The notes below the pieces were generated by a model. It was not told the DNA's origin, did not search any database, and was given only the letters and a program-made list of their open reading frames with translations. From Daejeonella lutea (GTDB taxonomy: Bacteria; Bacteroidota; Bacteroidia; Sphingobacteriales; Sphingobacteriaceae): DNA of 64,000 nucleotides. Position numbers and translations under genes: made by a program. Shown here in pieces: positions 51,249 to 60,372 of this stretch. The DNA is taken from NCBI RefSeq assembly GCF_900168015.1, contig NZ_FUYR01000002.1, forward strand, positions 1-64,000, given 5' to 3'. How positions within the stretch are numbered: the first letter of the stretch is position 1; each line of letters starts with the position of its first letter.

Positions 51249-53486
51249 ATGATCCTGGTCAAGCAAGCAAAAAACAACCTTTACCTTTTCATAATCATTT
51301 CAGGGATATTCTGCCTGGGCGTTTTTCCCTGCACGTACCTGAATGCCCAGCAACCTGAGAAAATCAGGCTCCAGTTAAAGTGGCAGCATCAGTTTCAATT
51401 TGCGGGGTACTATGCAGCAGAACAACAAGGATTTTTTAAAGAAGTTGGATTAAATGTAGAGTTGCTGGAGGGAAATGCCAGAAATCCGCCGGTGGCAGCA
51501 GTGCTCGAAGGGCGAGCTGATTTCGGTGTGACAGGTTCGGACATAATAAATTTTCATATCGCCAAAAAACCAGTTGTTGTCATTTCTGCGATATTCCAGC
51601 ATTCTCCCTATGTGTTTCTGACAATGACCGACCGTAAAATTAACTCGGCAACAGATCTTGCGGGTAAAAGGATTATGGTCTCGAAGGATCAGGGTTGGTT
51701 ATTATTAAGAGCATTATTTATTCGGGAAGGTATCCCGGAAAATAAGATTGTCATGGTCGACCATACTTGGAATAGTCAGGATTTGATCAGCGGAAAGGTC
51801 GACGCCATGACTGCTTACAGTACTGTTGAACCAAACCTGATCAGAAAAAAGGGGCATAACGTAACAATGATCCGCCCAATTGATTACGGAATAGATTTTT
51901 ATGGGGACGTACTGTTTACAACCCGGGGAATAGCAACTAATTCACCGGAAAAAGTAGAAAAATTCAATGCCGCGTGCCTCAAAGGCTGGATTTATGCCAT
52001 GTCGCACCCTTCTGAGATGGCAGACTATATTTTAACCTTGCCGGGGGTAAAAGCACGCGGTATAGCAAAGGCAGATCTTCTGAACGAAGCGCAGGAAATG
52101 CATAAGCTAATCCTTCCGGATCTGGTAGAGATGGGTCATATGAATCCCGGCAGATGGCAAAGCATGCTAAGCATTTATAAACAACTTGGGATTGCTGGTA
52201 AAAACGATTCTATTGATGGATTTCTGTTCGAAAATGCGAGTGCCCGGAAGGTAATTTATTTCGACATTTTAATTTATGTCCTTGGAATAGCTGCATCCCT
52301 GTTCGTTATAGCAATTATCTGGAATTGGCAGTTGAGGAAAATCGTTTCAAAAAAGACTCTGGCCCTTCAAAAAGAAATTACTTTCAGAAAAGGGGCAGAG
52401 CAAAGACTCGAATTAGCGATACAAGCGGCTGGCCTTGGAATTTGGGAATGGGACCTTTTGACAAATAAAACCACCTACGACAGCGTTTGGGTAAGATCAT
52501 TGGGTTATGATCCTGATGAGTTCCTAAGAAATTCTTCATGGCTTGAGCTCGTCCATGAAGAAGACCGTGATACCGTTCAGGAAATTATCAGCGGGCTTGT
52601 AGAAGGAAAATATCCCTCAAACAGTCTCGCGTATCGAATAAAAACCAAAGAAGGTGCATGGAAATGGATCCTTTCCTTCAGCAAGGTAGTCAGCCTGCAG
52701 GATGATGGTAAAGCAGCCACAATGATCGGAACACACCTGGATATCGATTTTATAAAGGAAAAAGAAATTGAGTTACAAGACATCACCAGTGAGTTAAGAA
52801 AGACTAATTCGGAACTTGAGAAGTTCGCCTACATCACTTCCCACAACCTTCGTGCACCGGTTGTAAATCTGAGAAGCTTGACAGAAATGCAATCTGAACA
52901 AAGCCTAAGCCCCGAACTCAACGAAGAAATTACCCAAAAGATCCACTATTGCGTAAAACAGCTTGATTCCACTTTAAGTGACCTGATAGAAATTGTTGCG
53001 AGTAAATCCGGCAAAGATGTCCACAAAGAAACTTTAGATATCGAAACCGAATTAAATTTGATCATCAGAAGTATTGAAAACCAGGTCAATGAATCAGGAG
53101 CTCAAATAGATATAAATTTCTCGGAGATCAAAACAGTTTTCTTCCCAAAAAGATTCCTTCATAGCATTCTTCTCAACCTGCTAACAAATGCGATAAAATA
53201 CCGTTCGGATAAACGCAAGCTTATTATCAGTTTGAAAACACGAATCAGAAAAGAACATACCGTATTATATTTCAGCGACAACGGCATGGGGATGAATATG
53301 AATAAGTTTGGAAATAAAATATTTGGACTTTATCAACGTTTCCATAGCAAAATAGACGGCAAGGGACTTGGTTTATATATCATTAAATCGCAAATTGAGT
53401 CGCTTGATGGTAAAATTGAAGTAGACAGCATGCCTGACGTGGGTACCACTTTTAAAATTTCTTTCAAGAATGCGGTAATCCCTTAA
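51249..53486 (+). CDS. sensor histidine kinase with periplasmic THI5/NMT1-like ligand-binding domain and a PAS domain
   Basis: 745 residues. A signal/anchor segment (about 10-32) and an NMT1/THI5-like periplasmic binding domain (35-325): LKWQHQFQFAGYYAAEQQGFF near 40, VLEGRADFGVTGSDI near 87, GKRIMVSKDQGW near 140. A membrane helix (about 334-356) leads to a PAS domain (about 385-495). A histidine kinase follows with H-box ITSHNLRAPVVNLRSL (His near 534), N-box LLNLLTNAIKY near 640, FSDNGMGM near 676 and GKGLGLYIIKS near 708. THI5-like domains bind pyrimidine or related small molecules, so a thiamin-precursor-like ligand is possible. No response regulator is adjacent. Confidence 0.88.
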   Translation: MILVKQAKNNLYLFIIISGIFCLGVFPCTYLNAQQPEKIRLQLKWQHQFQFAGYYAAEQQGFFKEVGLNVELLEGNARNPPVAAVLEGRADFGVTGSDIINFHIAKKPVVVISAIFQHSPYVFLTMTDRKINSATDLAGKRIMVSKDQGWLLLRALFIREGIPENKIVMVDHTWNSQDLISGKVDAMTAYSTVEPNLIRKKGHNVTMIRPIDYGIDFYGDVLFTTRGIATNSPEKVEKFNAACLKGWIYAMSHPSEMADYILTLPGVKARGIAKADLLNEAQEMHKLILPDLVEMGHMNPGRWQSMLSIYKQLGIAGKNDSIDGFLFENASARKVIYFDILIYVLGIAASLFVIAIIWNWQLRKIVSKKTLALQKEITFRKGAEQRLELAIQAAGLGIWEWDLLTNKTTYDSVWVRSLGYDPDEFLRNSSWLELVHEEDRDTVQEIISGLVEGKYPSNSLAYRIKTKEGAWKWILSFSKVVSLQDDGKAATMIGTHLDIDFIKEKEIELQDITSELRKTNSELEKFAYITSHNLRAPVVNLRSLTEMQSEQSLSPELNEEITQKIHYCVKQLDSTLSDLIEIVASKSGKDVHKETLDIETELNLIIRSIENQVNESGAQIDINFSEIKTVFFPKRFLHSILLNLLTNAIKYRSDKRKLIISLKTRIRKEHTVLYFSDNGMGMNMNKFGNKIFGLYQRFHSKIDGKGLGLYIIKSQIESLDGKIEVDSMPDVGTTFKISFKNAVIP

Positions 53487-53697
53487 TCATTATTACCCGT
53501 AATATCCTGGTGACAGAAAACACTTGTCTGAATATCTATGAAATTTTCGGATATATTTATACAATATGTTTGCACTAAATTTAATTACACTTTTAAAAAT
53601 CCTCATGATTTGCTCGAAACCATAGCGGTATGATGATCAGATCATGACAACCCTGCATACCGCGGGCAGGTTCATAACCATCAAAAAACTCAAACAA

Positions 53698-54285
53698 ATG
53701 AAAATGAAGAAAATCTTTTTAACTCTCAGCATTCTAACAGGGATGGCAGTTTTTATGTCATTCGATAAACCGGTAAAGGATACGATCTATACTGTAGATA
53801 CGGAACGCTCTACAATTGACTGGACTGCAAAGAAGGTTGGCGGCGGACATACCGGAACAATCAAAATCACCTCTGGAAATCTAGTACACAATGGGAAATC
53901 TTTAACAAAAGGCACTTTCCTGATTAACATGGCGAGCATTACCTCTGACAATGCACGTGTTACCACCCACTTGAAATCAGACGATTTTTTTGCAGCTGAA
54001 AAAAATCCAAATTCGAAATTTGAAATTACTAAAGTTACCCCTGCCGGCACTGACCGCGTAAATATTGCGGGAAATCTTACTATAAAAGGCATAACTCAGC
54101 CAATCTCTTTTCCGGCGACCGTTAAAACACAGAAAGGTATAATTGTCGCTGTGGCAAACGGAATCCGTGTAGATCGTACTAAATATGATATCAAGTTCCG
54201 TTCAAAAACGTTCTTCCTTGATATCGGCGACCGTGCTGTTGATGATGAATTTGAATTGAATATTAATTTGGTAGCCAAAAAATAG
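53698..54285 (+). CDS. exported YceI-family lipocalin-like protein
   Basis: 195 residues from ATG 53698; an upstream in-frame ATG at 53644 would add 18 non-signal-like residues, so the later start is preferred. The signal peptide is about residues 3-22. The YceI domain (about 30-195) shows DTERSTIDWTAKKVGGGHTGTIK near 34, FLINMASITSDNARVTTHLKSDDFF near 78 and ITQPISFPATV near 133. Family members bind isoprenoid-like ligands in a lipocalin barrel, and some are induced by stress. It is monocistronic. A 7-bp inverted repeat array begins at its stop. Confidence 0.9.
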   Translation: MKMKKIFLTLSILTGMAVFMSFDKPVKDTIYTVDTERSTIDWTAKKVGGGHTGTIKITSGNLVHNGKSLTKGTFLINMASITSDNARVTTHLKSDDFFAAEKNPNSKFEITKVTPAGTDRVNIAGNLTIKGITQPISFPATVKTQKGIIVAVANGIRVDRTKYDIKFRSKTFFLDIGDRAVDDEFELNINLVAKK

Positions 54286-54355
54286 AACCAAGAGCCAGGA
54301 ACCAAGAATCAAGACTGTTCATGTGTCTTGATTCTTGGCTCTTGATTCTTGATTC
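54285..54355. repeat. 7-bp inverted array forming a 14-bp perfect hairpin between convergent genes
   Basis: Left arm 54285-54315: GAACCAA, GAGCCAG, GAACCAA, GAATCAA, GAC, starting on the last base of the yceI TAG. Right arm 54325-54354: GT then CTTGATT, CTTGGCT, CTTGATT, CTTGATT. The central part, CCAAGAATCAAGAC with its exact reverse complement (54302-54338), is a 14-base stem with a nine-base loop. The convergent MBL gene ends six bases further on. Confidence 0.88.
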
Positions 54356-54360
54356 AAAAA

Positions 54361-55125
54361 TTACAGTATCCGAAACCCTTCACCTTCTCGCCCCACCTTC
54401 GCTATAGCCTTCGATTTCGCATGGTAGAACAAGCAATCCCAATTGCCTTCTGCTGCTCTCGCTCCAAACTCCTGCCGTAACTCCATAGCTCTCCTTCCAT
54501 CAAAATCATATTTAGCCATAAACTTCCGTAAAAGTTGTTCGGGTTCGGGGAGGATATCGCCTCCGAAGAATACAGTTTCATCACCTTCTTTTACGAGAAA
54601 TACCTGATGATATTCACAGTGCCCGCCAGTTAGTTCATAAGATATTGAATCATTCAATTTACCGTTCCCTTCCACAAAGTGTACAGAACCGCTTCGCTGA
54701 AGAAAGTCAAAAATCTCCGTTTTATAGGACCGCGAAGGCTTACTGTAAGCAGCCTCCCACTCCCCCCTCTGTATCACATATTCTGCATTTGGAAAACTTA
54801 AACTAATGTTATCATCGGTCTTATTGATCATTCCACCTGAATGATCGAAATGGAGGTGAGACATTAAAACAAGACTGACGTCATCGGGCTCAAAACCAGC
54901 TTTACGGATATTCTCGTGTATAATCAACTCATTCTTGTCGTTCCGAAATCCTAATCCTGCGTCGAAAACTATCAGATCATTTTCGGTCTTTAGCAGGAAA
55001 GGCTGTACATAAATAAAGAGTGATCCAGGTCGATCTTTAGTACTATGGATAGCTGGATCGAAGGGCAAAAAAGTCTTCGTACTATCCACTGAATAGGACC
55101 CTTCGTATAAGGCTAAAGCTTTCAA
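54361..55125 (-). CDS. metallo-beta-lactamase-fold hydrolase
   Basis: 254 residues, no signal peptide. The metal motif HxHxDH reads LMSHLHFDHSGGM near 85-97, a further histidine is in ELTGGHCEYHQVFLV near 166-180, and an aspartate in FFGGDILPEPE near 190. The start LALYEGSYSVDSTKTFLPFD resembles the lactonase/quorum-quenching-like branch, but the substrate cannot be read. It converges on yceI and is divergent from recJ. A TATCTTTG -7 box lies upstream on the same strand (around 55175). Confidence 0.87.
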   Translation of the reverse strand: MKALALYEGSYSVDSTKTFLPFDPAIHSTKDRPGSLFIYVQPFLLKTENDLIVFDAGLGFRNDKNELIIHENIRKAGFEPDDVSLVLMSHLHFDHSGGMINKTDDNISLSFPNAEYVIQRGEWEAAYSKPSRSYKTEIFDFLQRSGSVHFVEGNGKLNDSISYELTGGHCEYHQVFLVKEGDETVFFGGDILPEPEQLLRKFMAKYDFDGRRAMELRQEFGARAAEGNWDCLFYHAKSKAIAKVGREGEGFRIL

Positions 55126-55181
55126 TGTCTTTGTTTATTATGAGGTTAAATTCTATTTTTACGGCTTAATAGGGCAAAGAT

Positions 55182-56891
55182 ATGCAAAAAAGGTGGGTGG
55201 AACAGGAGGTCAAAAACCCTGCGCAAATAGAGGAGCTGCAACAATTACTTAATGTAGATCCTGTTTTGGCGAGCCTGCTCGTTGGAAGGGGGATTGACAC
55301 CTTCGAAAAAGCCCGGCATTTTTTCCGCCCTGACCTTTCAGACCTTCATGATCCATTTTTGATGAAAGATATGGATCTGGCGATTGTGCGCATCGAACAG
55401 GCATTAAGTTCCGGTGAAAAGATCCTTGTCTACGGCGATTACGATGTGGACGGCACAACTTCGGTTGCCCTGGTCTATAGCTTTTTTAAGAAATATCATT
55501 CCCAGATCGATTTCTATATTCCAGACCGGTATAAAGAAGGCTATGGAATATCCTCACAGGGCATAAATTTTGCTGCAGAAAATGGATTTTCGCTCGTGAT
55601 TGCATTGGACTGCGGCATAAAGTCCATTGATAAGATCGATTACGCAAATGGAAAAAAGGTAGATTTTATTATATGTGATCACCATCTTCCTGGAGAAGAA
55701 CTTCCAGATGCAATTGCGGTTCTAGATCCGAAGCGGATTGATTGCCTTTATCCCTACAAAGAATTATCAGGCTGCGGCATTGGATTTAAGCTTGTTCAGG
55801 CATATTGTCAAAAAAACAATATCGCATTCAGCGACATCTCTTGTTATCTCGATCTGGTGGCTGTCAGTATTGCGTCGGATATTGTACCAATTACTGGAGA
55901 AAATCGGGTCCTGGCCTGGTATGGCCTGCAACGGATAAATACTGAACCGTGCAAAGGTATAACTGCGCTTATGAATTTATCCGGCAGGAAAGACAATCTG
56001 ACAATTACCGATGTCGTCTTTACAATCGGACCTCGTATCAATGCGGCAGGAAGAATCGATGATGCAAAACATGCTGTAAATCTGCTGATCGCTGAAACAG
56101 ATGCCATCGCATTTGAAAAAGGTGAGGTTATTAACATAAAAAATACTGAACGGAGGGAGCACGATAGCAATATTACCGAACAGGCATTAGCATTTATTGA
56201 TGCTGACCCGGAATTAATTTCCCGAAAAACCACTGTCGTATACAATGAGCAGTGGCATAAAGGTGTCATCGGAATTGTTGCATCCAGGCTGACTGAGAAA
56301 TACTATCGTCCTACCATTGTTATGACTCATTCCAACGGTTACGCTGCAGGCTCAGCCAGGTCGGTACTCGGCTTTGACCTGTATGAAGCTTTGCTGGAAT
56401 GCAGCGATTTGCTTGAGCAATTTGGGGGACATAAATATGCTGCCGGCCTCACCATGAAAACAGAAAACATTCCGGCATTTCAGGCAAAATTTGAAGAAGT
56501 TGTAGGTCGTACGATACCACCGGAATTGTTAATTCAGACGATAACGATTGATGCCGAAATGGAACTTCACAAAATAGATCCTAAGTTCTATCGAATTTTG
56601 AAGCAATTCGAACCCTTCGGTCCTCAAAATATGGCGCCTGTATTTATGAGCAGAAATGTCTATACTTACGGTTCCGCTTCAACTGTTGGGGGGAAGCATT
56701 TAAAAATGAGCGTGCGTCAAAACAACAATACAATTTATAACTGCATAGGATTCGGACTGGCCGATTATCTTCCTCAAGTCAACAATGGTATGCCATTTGA
56801 TATTTGCTACACCATTGAGGAAAATAAATGGATGGATAGAACATCGTTACAATTGAATATCAAAGGAATTCGCACATCGCAACCAGCTTAG
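55182..56891 (+). CDS. recJ: single-stranded-DNA-specific exonuclease RecJ
   Basis: 5'-3' single-strand exonuclease used in recombinational and mismatch repair. 569 residues. DHH motifs: VYGDYDVDGTTSVALVYSFF near 83-102 (motif I), ALDCGIKS near 143 and ICDHHLPGEELPDA near 162-175 (DHH), LDLVAVSIASDIVPITGENR near 227-246. The DHHA1 domain begins with WHKGVIGIVASRLTEKY near 352 and holds GGHKYAAGLT near 423. The gene is followed after 12 bases by lptB, a pairing that suggests one operon although the products act in different processes. Confidence 0.96.
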   Translation: MQKRWVEQEVKNPAQIEELQQLLNVDPVLASLLVGRGIDTFEKARHFFRPDLSDLHDPFLMKDMDLAIVRIEQALSSGEKILVYGDYDVDGTTSVALVYSFFKKYHSQIDFYIPDRYKEGYGISSQGINFAAENGFSLVIALDCGIKSIDKIDYANGKKVDFIICDHHLPGEELPDAIAVLDPKRIDCLYPYKELSGCGIGFKLVQAYCQKNNIAFSDISCYLDLVAVSIASDIVPITGENRVLAWYGLQRINTEPCKGITALMNLSGRKDNLTITDVVFTIGPRINAAGRIDDAKHAVNLLIAETDAIAFEKGEVINIKNTERREHDSNITEQALAFIDADPELISRKTTVVYNEQWHKGVIGIVASRLTEKYYRPTIVMTHSNGYAAGSARSVLGFDLYEALLECSDLLEQFGGHKYAAGLTMKTENIPAFQAKFEEVVGRTIPPELLIQTITIDAEMELHKIDPKFYRILKQFEPFGPQNMAPVFMSRNVYTYGSASTVGGKHLKMSVRQNNNTIYNCIGFGLADYLPQVNNGMPFDICYTIEENKWMDRTSLQLNIKGIRTSQPA

Positions 56892-56903
56892 ACGACGAAA
56901 AAA

Positions 56904-57638
56904 ATGATCCTAAGAGCTGAGAATCTCGTAAAAAAATACAAACAACGCACCGTAGTCAACGATGTTTCGTTTCACGTTTCGCAAGGTGAAATCGTCGGTT
57001 TGCTGGGCCCGAACGGTGCTGGTAAAACCACCTCATTCTATATGATCGTAGGTCTGATCAGACCAAATGAGGGAAACGTTTTCCTGGATGACGCAAACAT
57101 CACAGAAGATGCTATGTATCGAAGGGCACAGAAAGGTATCGGCTACCTTGCCCAGGAAGCTTCCGTTTTTAGAAAACTAACTGTTGAGGATAATATAAAA
57201 GCCGTTCTTGAAATGGGCAGGCTTAGCAAAGAAGAGCAACGTGAAAAACTCGAGCAGCTGATCGATGAGTTTAGTCTTCATAAGGTTCGTAAAAATCGCG
57301 GCGACCTGCTTTCGGGAGGAGAACGCAGAAGGACTGAGATAGCCCGCGCACTAGCTGCCGACCCTAATTTCATACTCCTCGATGAGCCCTTTGCTGGTGT
57401 CGATCCGATAGCGGTAGAAGAAATTCAAAGCATCGTGGCCAAACTTAAGCTGAGAAATATAGGGATCTTGATAACCGACCACAATGTGCAGGAAACGCTG
57501 TCGATAACCGACAGGGCTTATCTGCTGGCCGAAGGGAAAATAATGCTTACAGGAACACCTGTGGAAATCGCAAACAATGAAATGGCCAAAAAATTCTACC
57601 TTGGCCAGAATTTCGAGTTACGTAAAAAGAAACTCTAA
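56904..57638 (+). CDS. lptB: LPS export ABC transporter ATP-binding protein
   Basis: ATPase of the LptB2FG complex that pulls lipopolysaccharide from the inner membrane to the Lpt bridge. 244 residues. Walker A is [13 protein letters not shown] near 36-48, the Q-loop region [12 protein letters not shown] near 83-94, the ABC signature [15 protein letters not shown] near 135-149, Walker [14 protein letters not shown] near 156-168, and the switch histidine in [10 protein letters not shown] near 192. These match LptB over generic ABC ATPases. lptF/G and lptA/C are not in this window. The GH3 gene follows by 23 bases. Confidence 0.95.
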   Translation: MILRAENLVKKYKQRTVVNDVSFHVSQGEIVGLLGPNGAGKTTSFYMIVGLIRPNEGNVFLDDANITEDAMYRRAQKGIGYLAQEASVFRKLTVEDNIKAVLEMGRLSKEEQREKLEQLIDEFSLHKVRKNRGDLLSGGERRRTEIARALAADPNFILLDEPFAGVDPIAVEEIQSIVAKLKLRNIGILITDHNVQETLSITDRAYLLAEGKIMLTGTPVEIANNEMAKKFYLGQNFELRKKKL

Positions 57639-57661
57639 ACCGGGTATAGTCCTATCTCTCT

Positions 57662-59170
57662 ATGACAATAGTAAATTCCATTTTTACCTGGATAATGAAA
57701 AAGCGGATGCATCAGATCGAGCTTTTCATTAAATATCCATATGATGTCCAGGATGAATGGTTCCAAAATCTAATATCATCTGCTCAGCATACTGAATGGG
57801 GAAAGACCCATGGATATTCCACCATATACACTCAGGATCAATTTAAAGAGCGGGTACCTATTCAAAATTATGATACTCTCAAGCCATATATTGAACGGAT
57901 GCTTGCCGGCGAGCAAAATGTCCTTTGGCCATCAGAAATAAAGTGGTTTGCAAAATCCTCAGGCACAACCAACGATCGCAGTAAATTCATTCCGGTAAGT
58001 GAAGAATCCCTTGAAGAGTGTCACTTCAAAGGCGGTAAGGATTTGCTCAGCATGTACTGTGACAATCGACCGGACACCAAAATATTTACGGGAAAATGCC
58101 TTGTGCTCGGTGGTAGTCATCAGATAAATCAGCTGAATTCGGATTCATGCTATGGAGACCTTTCCGCTGTGTTAATAAAGAACCTTCCTTTCTGGGCAGA
58201 GTTTTATCGTACACCGGACATGTCGATCGCACTGATGGATGACTTTGAAGCTAAAGTTGAGAAAATGGCTCAGGCAACAATCGGCGTCAATGTCACAAAC
58301 ATATCAGGTGTTCCCACCTGGAATATAGTGCTTGCAAAACGCGTCCTCGAAATAACGGGTAAAGATAATTTGCTTGAAGTATGGCCCAATCTGGAATTTT
58401 ACTTCCACGGCGCTGTAAATTTCAAACCCTACAGAGAGCAATTTAAAAAGCTCATTCCTTCGGATAATATGTATTATATGGAAACATATAATGCGTCCGA
58501 GGGGTTTTTTGGTATTCAGGATCAGCCCAATTCGGAAGAAATGCTGCTGATGCTTGATTACGGCATTTATTATGAGTTTCTTCCTATGGAAGACATTCAT
58601 GCAGAGAATCCTAAAACCCTCGGCCTGGATGAGGTGCAGCTGAATAAGAATTATGCTCTGATCATCTCTACCAATGCCGGCTTGTGGCGATACATGATCG
58701 GAGATACAATTAAATTCACCTCCCTTTCTCCGCATCGCATTCAAATTACCGGGCGGACAAAACATTTTATTAATGCATTTGGAGAAGAATTAATCATAGA
58801 TAATGCGGAGAAAGGTCTTTCTAAAGCTTGCAGCGAGACAAACGCCGTTATCCGCGACTACACAGCCTGCCCCATTTACTTTAAAGGAAATGAAGCCGGA
58901 GGTCATGAGTGGATCATTGAGTTTGAACAAAAGCCGAATGATATCGAACGATTTACTGATGTCCTCGACGAGACTCTGAGAAGTATTAATTCAGATTACG
59001 ATGCCAAACGATTCAAGGATATGGCACTCCGCAGACCAAGGATCCATGTTGCTGAAGATGGCGTTTTCTATCACTGGATGAAAAACCGGGGTAAGCTGGG
59101 CGGCCAACATAAAGTGCCGCGGCTGGCTAATGACAGGACGTATGTGGATGAAATCTTGAAAATGCTTTAG
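57662..59170 (+). CDS. GH3-family acyl-acid amido synthetase-like protein
   Basis: 502 residues of the GH3 (auxin-responsive promoter) family, ANL-type adenylating enzymes. The plant enzymes conjugate carboxylic acids to amino acids after adenylation. The ATP site is seen in WFAKSSGTTNDRSKFIPVS near 99-117; YYMETYNASEGFFGIQDQ near 270-287 and LWRYMIGDTIKF near 342 are further adenylation-fold motifs, and KFINAFGEELIIDNAEKGL-like KHFINAFGEELIID near 363 follows. In bacteria the substrates are unknown. It follows lptB by 23 bases, so a role with a lipid or LPS acyl group is conceivable but unproven. Confidence 0.87.
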   Translation: MTIVNSIFTWIMKKRMHQIELFIKYPYDVQDEWFQNLISSAQHTEWGKTHGYSTIYTQDQFKERVPIQNYDTLKPYIERMLAGEQNVLWPSEIKWFAKSSGTTNDRSKFIPVSEESLEECHFKGGKDLLSMYCDNRPDTKIFTGKCLVLGGSHQINQLNSDSCYGDLSAVLIKNLPFWAEFYRTPDMSIALMDDFEAKVEKMAQATIGVNVTNISGVPTWNIVLAKRVLEITGKDNLLEVWPNLEFYFHGAVNFKPYREQFKKLIPSDNMYYMETYNASEGFFGIQDQPNSEEMLLMLDYGIYYEFLPMEDIHAENPKTLGLDEVQLNKNYALIISTNAGLWRYMIGDTIKFTSLSPHRIQITGRTKHFINAFGEELIIDNAEKGLSKACSETNAVIRDYTACPIYFKGNEAGGHEWIIEFEQKPNDIERFTDVLDETLRSINSDYDAKRFKDMALRRPRIHVAEDGVFYHWMKNRGKLGGQHKVPRLANDRTYVDEILKML

Positions 59171-59175
59171 GAAGA

Positions 59176-59332
59176 AGTATCAAGAGCCAAGTATCAAGTA
59201 TCAAGAGTTGGGGCAGGTAATTTTTATAAGCAAGCCCTACAGTCCAAGTATAACTCCACCAATCGGGAACCGAATATCAATTTAACCAAGAACGTATCTT
59301 GATACCTGCTACTTGATACCTGATACTACCTC
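59176..59332. repeat. inverted pair of 7-bp arrays linking two convergent stop codons
   Basis: Left arm 59176-59210, five bases after the GH3 stop: AGTATCA, AGAGCCA, AGTATCA, AGTATCA, AGAGTTG. Right arm 59298-59332: CTTGATA, CCTGCTA, CTTGATA, CCTGATA, CTACCTC, which contains the TAG stop of the leftward terC gene (59326-59328). In its own reading direction each gene ends in the same TATCAAG-like unit. About 87 unremarkable bases lie between. Confidence 0.88.
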
Positions 59333-60372
59333 TCTTTCTTCTTAGGAAACGCCAACGACGCCACAATACTCGCCGTTAAAATAAAGAGAATTATAAAAAG
59401 TGAATGGCTTGTTTTAAAGCCCCATTCGCTCAGCCAGTGATGCCCGAGCATCTTAACCCCAATGAATACAAGCAGAAAGGATAATCCTGTCTTCAGGTAA
59501 TGGAATTTATGGATTACGTTGACCAGCAGGAAAAACATCGATCTAAGGCCAAGGATGGCAAATATATTCGAGAAAAAAACAATGTATGGATCTTTGGTTA
59601 CGGCAAATATGGCCGGGATTGAGTCTACCGCGAAAATAAGGTCAGTGAACTCAACAATCAAGAGTACTATAAACAACGGCGTGATCATCTTTTTACCGTC
59701 TATCTTTACGAAGAACCTGTTGCCCACATACTCGGGATGAACTGAGAAATATCTCGAGGCAAACCTGACAACCTTATGATTCTCTGTATCTATTGTTTCC
59801 TCTTCGCTCCGGTTAATAAACATCATAATACCCGTGTAGATCAGGAAGGCGCCGAAAACATACAATATCCATCCGAACTCATTGATCAGCGTAGACCCTA
59901 CAAATATGAATAGGAAACGCATGATTACCGCACCAATAATTCCCCAGAAGAGCACCCGGTGATAATACTTTTCATTCACCTTGAAGGCGGAGAATATCAG
60001 CACCATCACGAAAATATTATCCACAGAAAGAGCATACTCGATCACGTATCCGGTAAGGAACTCGAGCGCCAGGTTCTGCTTATAATGAGCCAGACTTTCC
60101 GCATAGTTGCCTGGAATCAGGGTAATGTTATGCAGATGCTTTTTTGTTACTTCCTGTAATTGAGGGTAGTTATTGATGTCATGGAGTACTTCCCCCTCAC
60201 TTAACAGTATAAAGTAAAAGCCGATAGCAAAGGTCACCCAGATAAAGCTCATCACAGCAGCTTCCTTCATACCAACCTTCTTATCCGTCTTGTTAAAAAC
60301 GCCAAGATCGATGGAAAGCATCAGAATAATAAATAGCAGGAAACTGCCGAAAAATATCGTTTCGTTAGACAT
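59326..60372 (-). CDS. TerC/Alx-family integral membrane protein
   Basis: 348 residues with about nine membrane helices. The TerC signature is clear: FLTGYVIEYALSVDNIFVMVLIF near 107-129 and VEFTDLIFAVDSIPAIFAVT near 239-258, both with the paired acidic residues in the membrane (SVDN and AVDS). Relatives include Alx, a pH-regulated manganese exporter, and TerC of tellurite resistance; here metal homeostasis, perhaps loading exported metalloenzymes, is the likeliest role. It is translationally coupled to the upstream polyprenyl synthase (TAATG). Its stop lies inside a heptamer array. Confidence 0.92.
   Translation of the reverse strand: MSNETIFFGSFLLFIILMLSIDLGVFNKTDKKVGMKEAAVMSFIWVTFAIGFYFILLSEGEVLHDINNYPQLQEVTKKHLHNITLIPGNYAESLAHYKQNLALEFLTGYVIEYALSVDNIFVMVLIFSAFKVNEKYYHRVLFWGIIGAVIMRFLFIFVGSTLINEFGWILYVFGAFLIYTGIMMFINRSEEETIDTENHKVVRFASRYFSVHPEYVGNRFFVKIDGKKMITPLFIVLLIVEFTDLIFAVDSIPAIFAVTKDPYIVFFSNIFAILGLRSMFFLLVNVIHKFHYLKTGLSFLLVFIGVKMLGHHWLSEWGFKTSHSLFIILFILTASIVASLAFPKKKER

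Noticed and set aside
51249-53486. ABC transporter substrate-binding protein for thiamin precursors
   Set aside because: The binding domain is fused to PAS and kinase domains, and no permease or ATPase gene is nearby.
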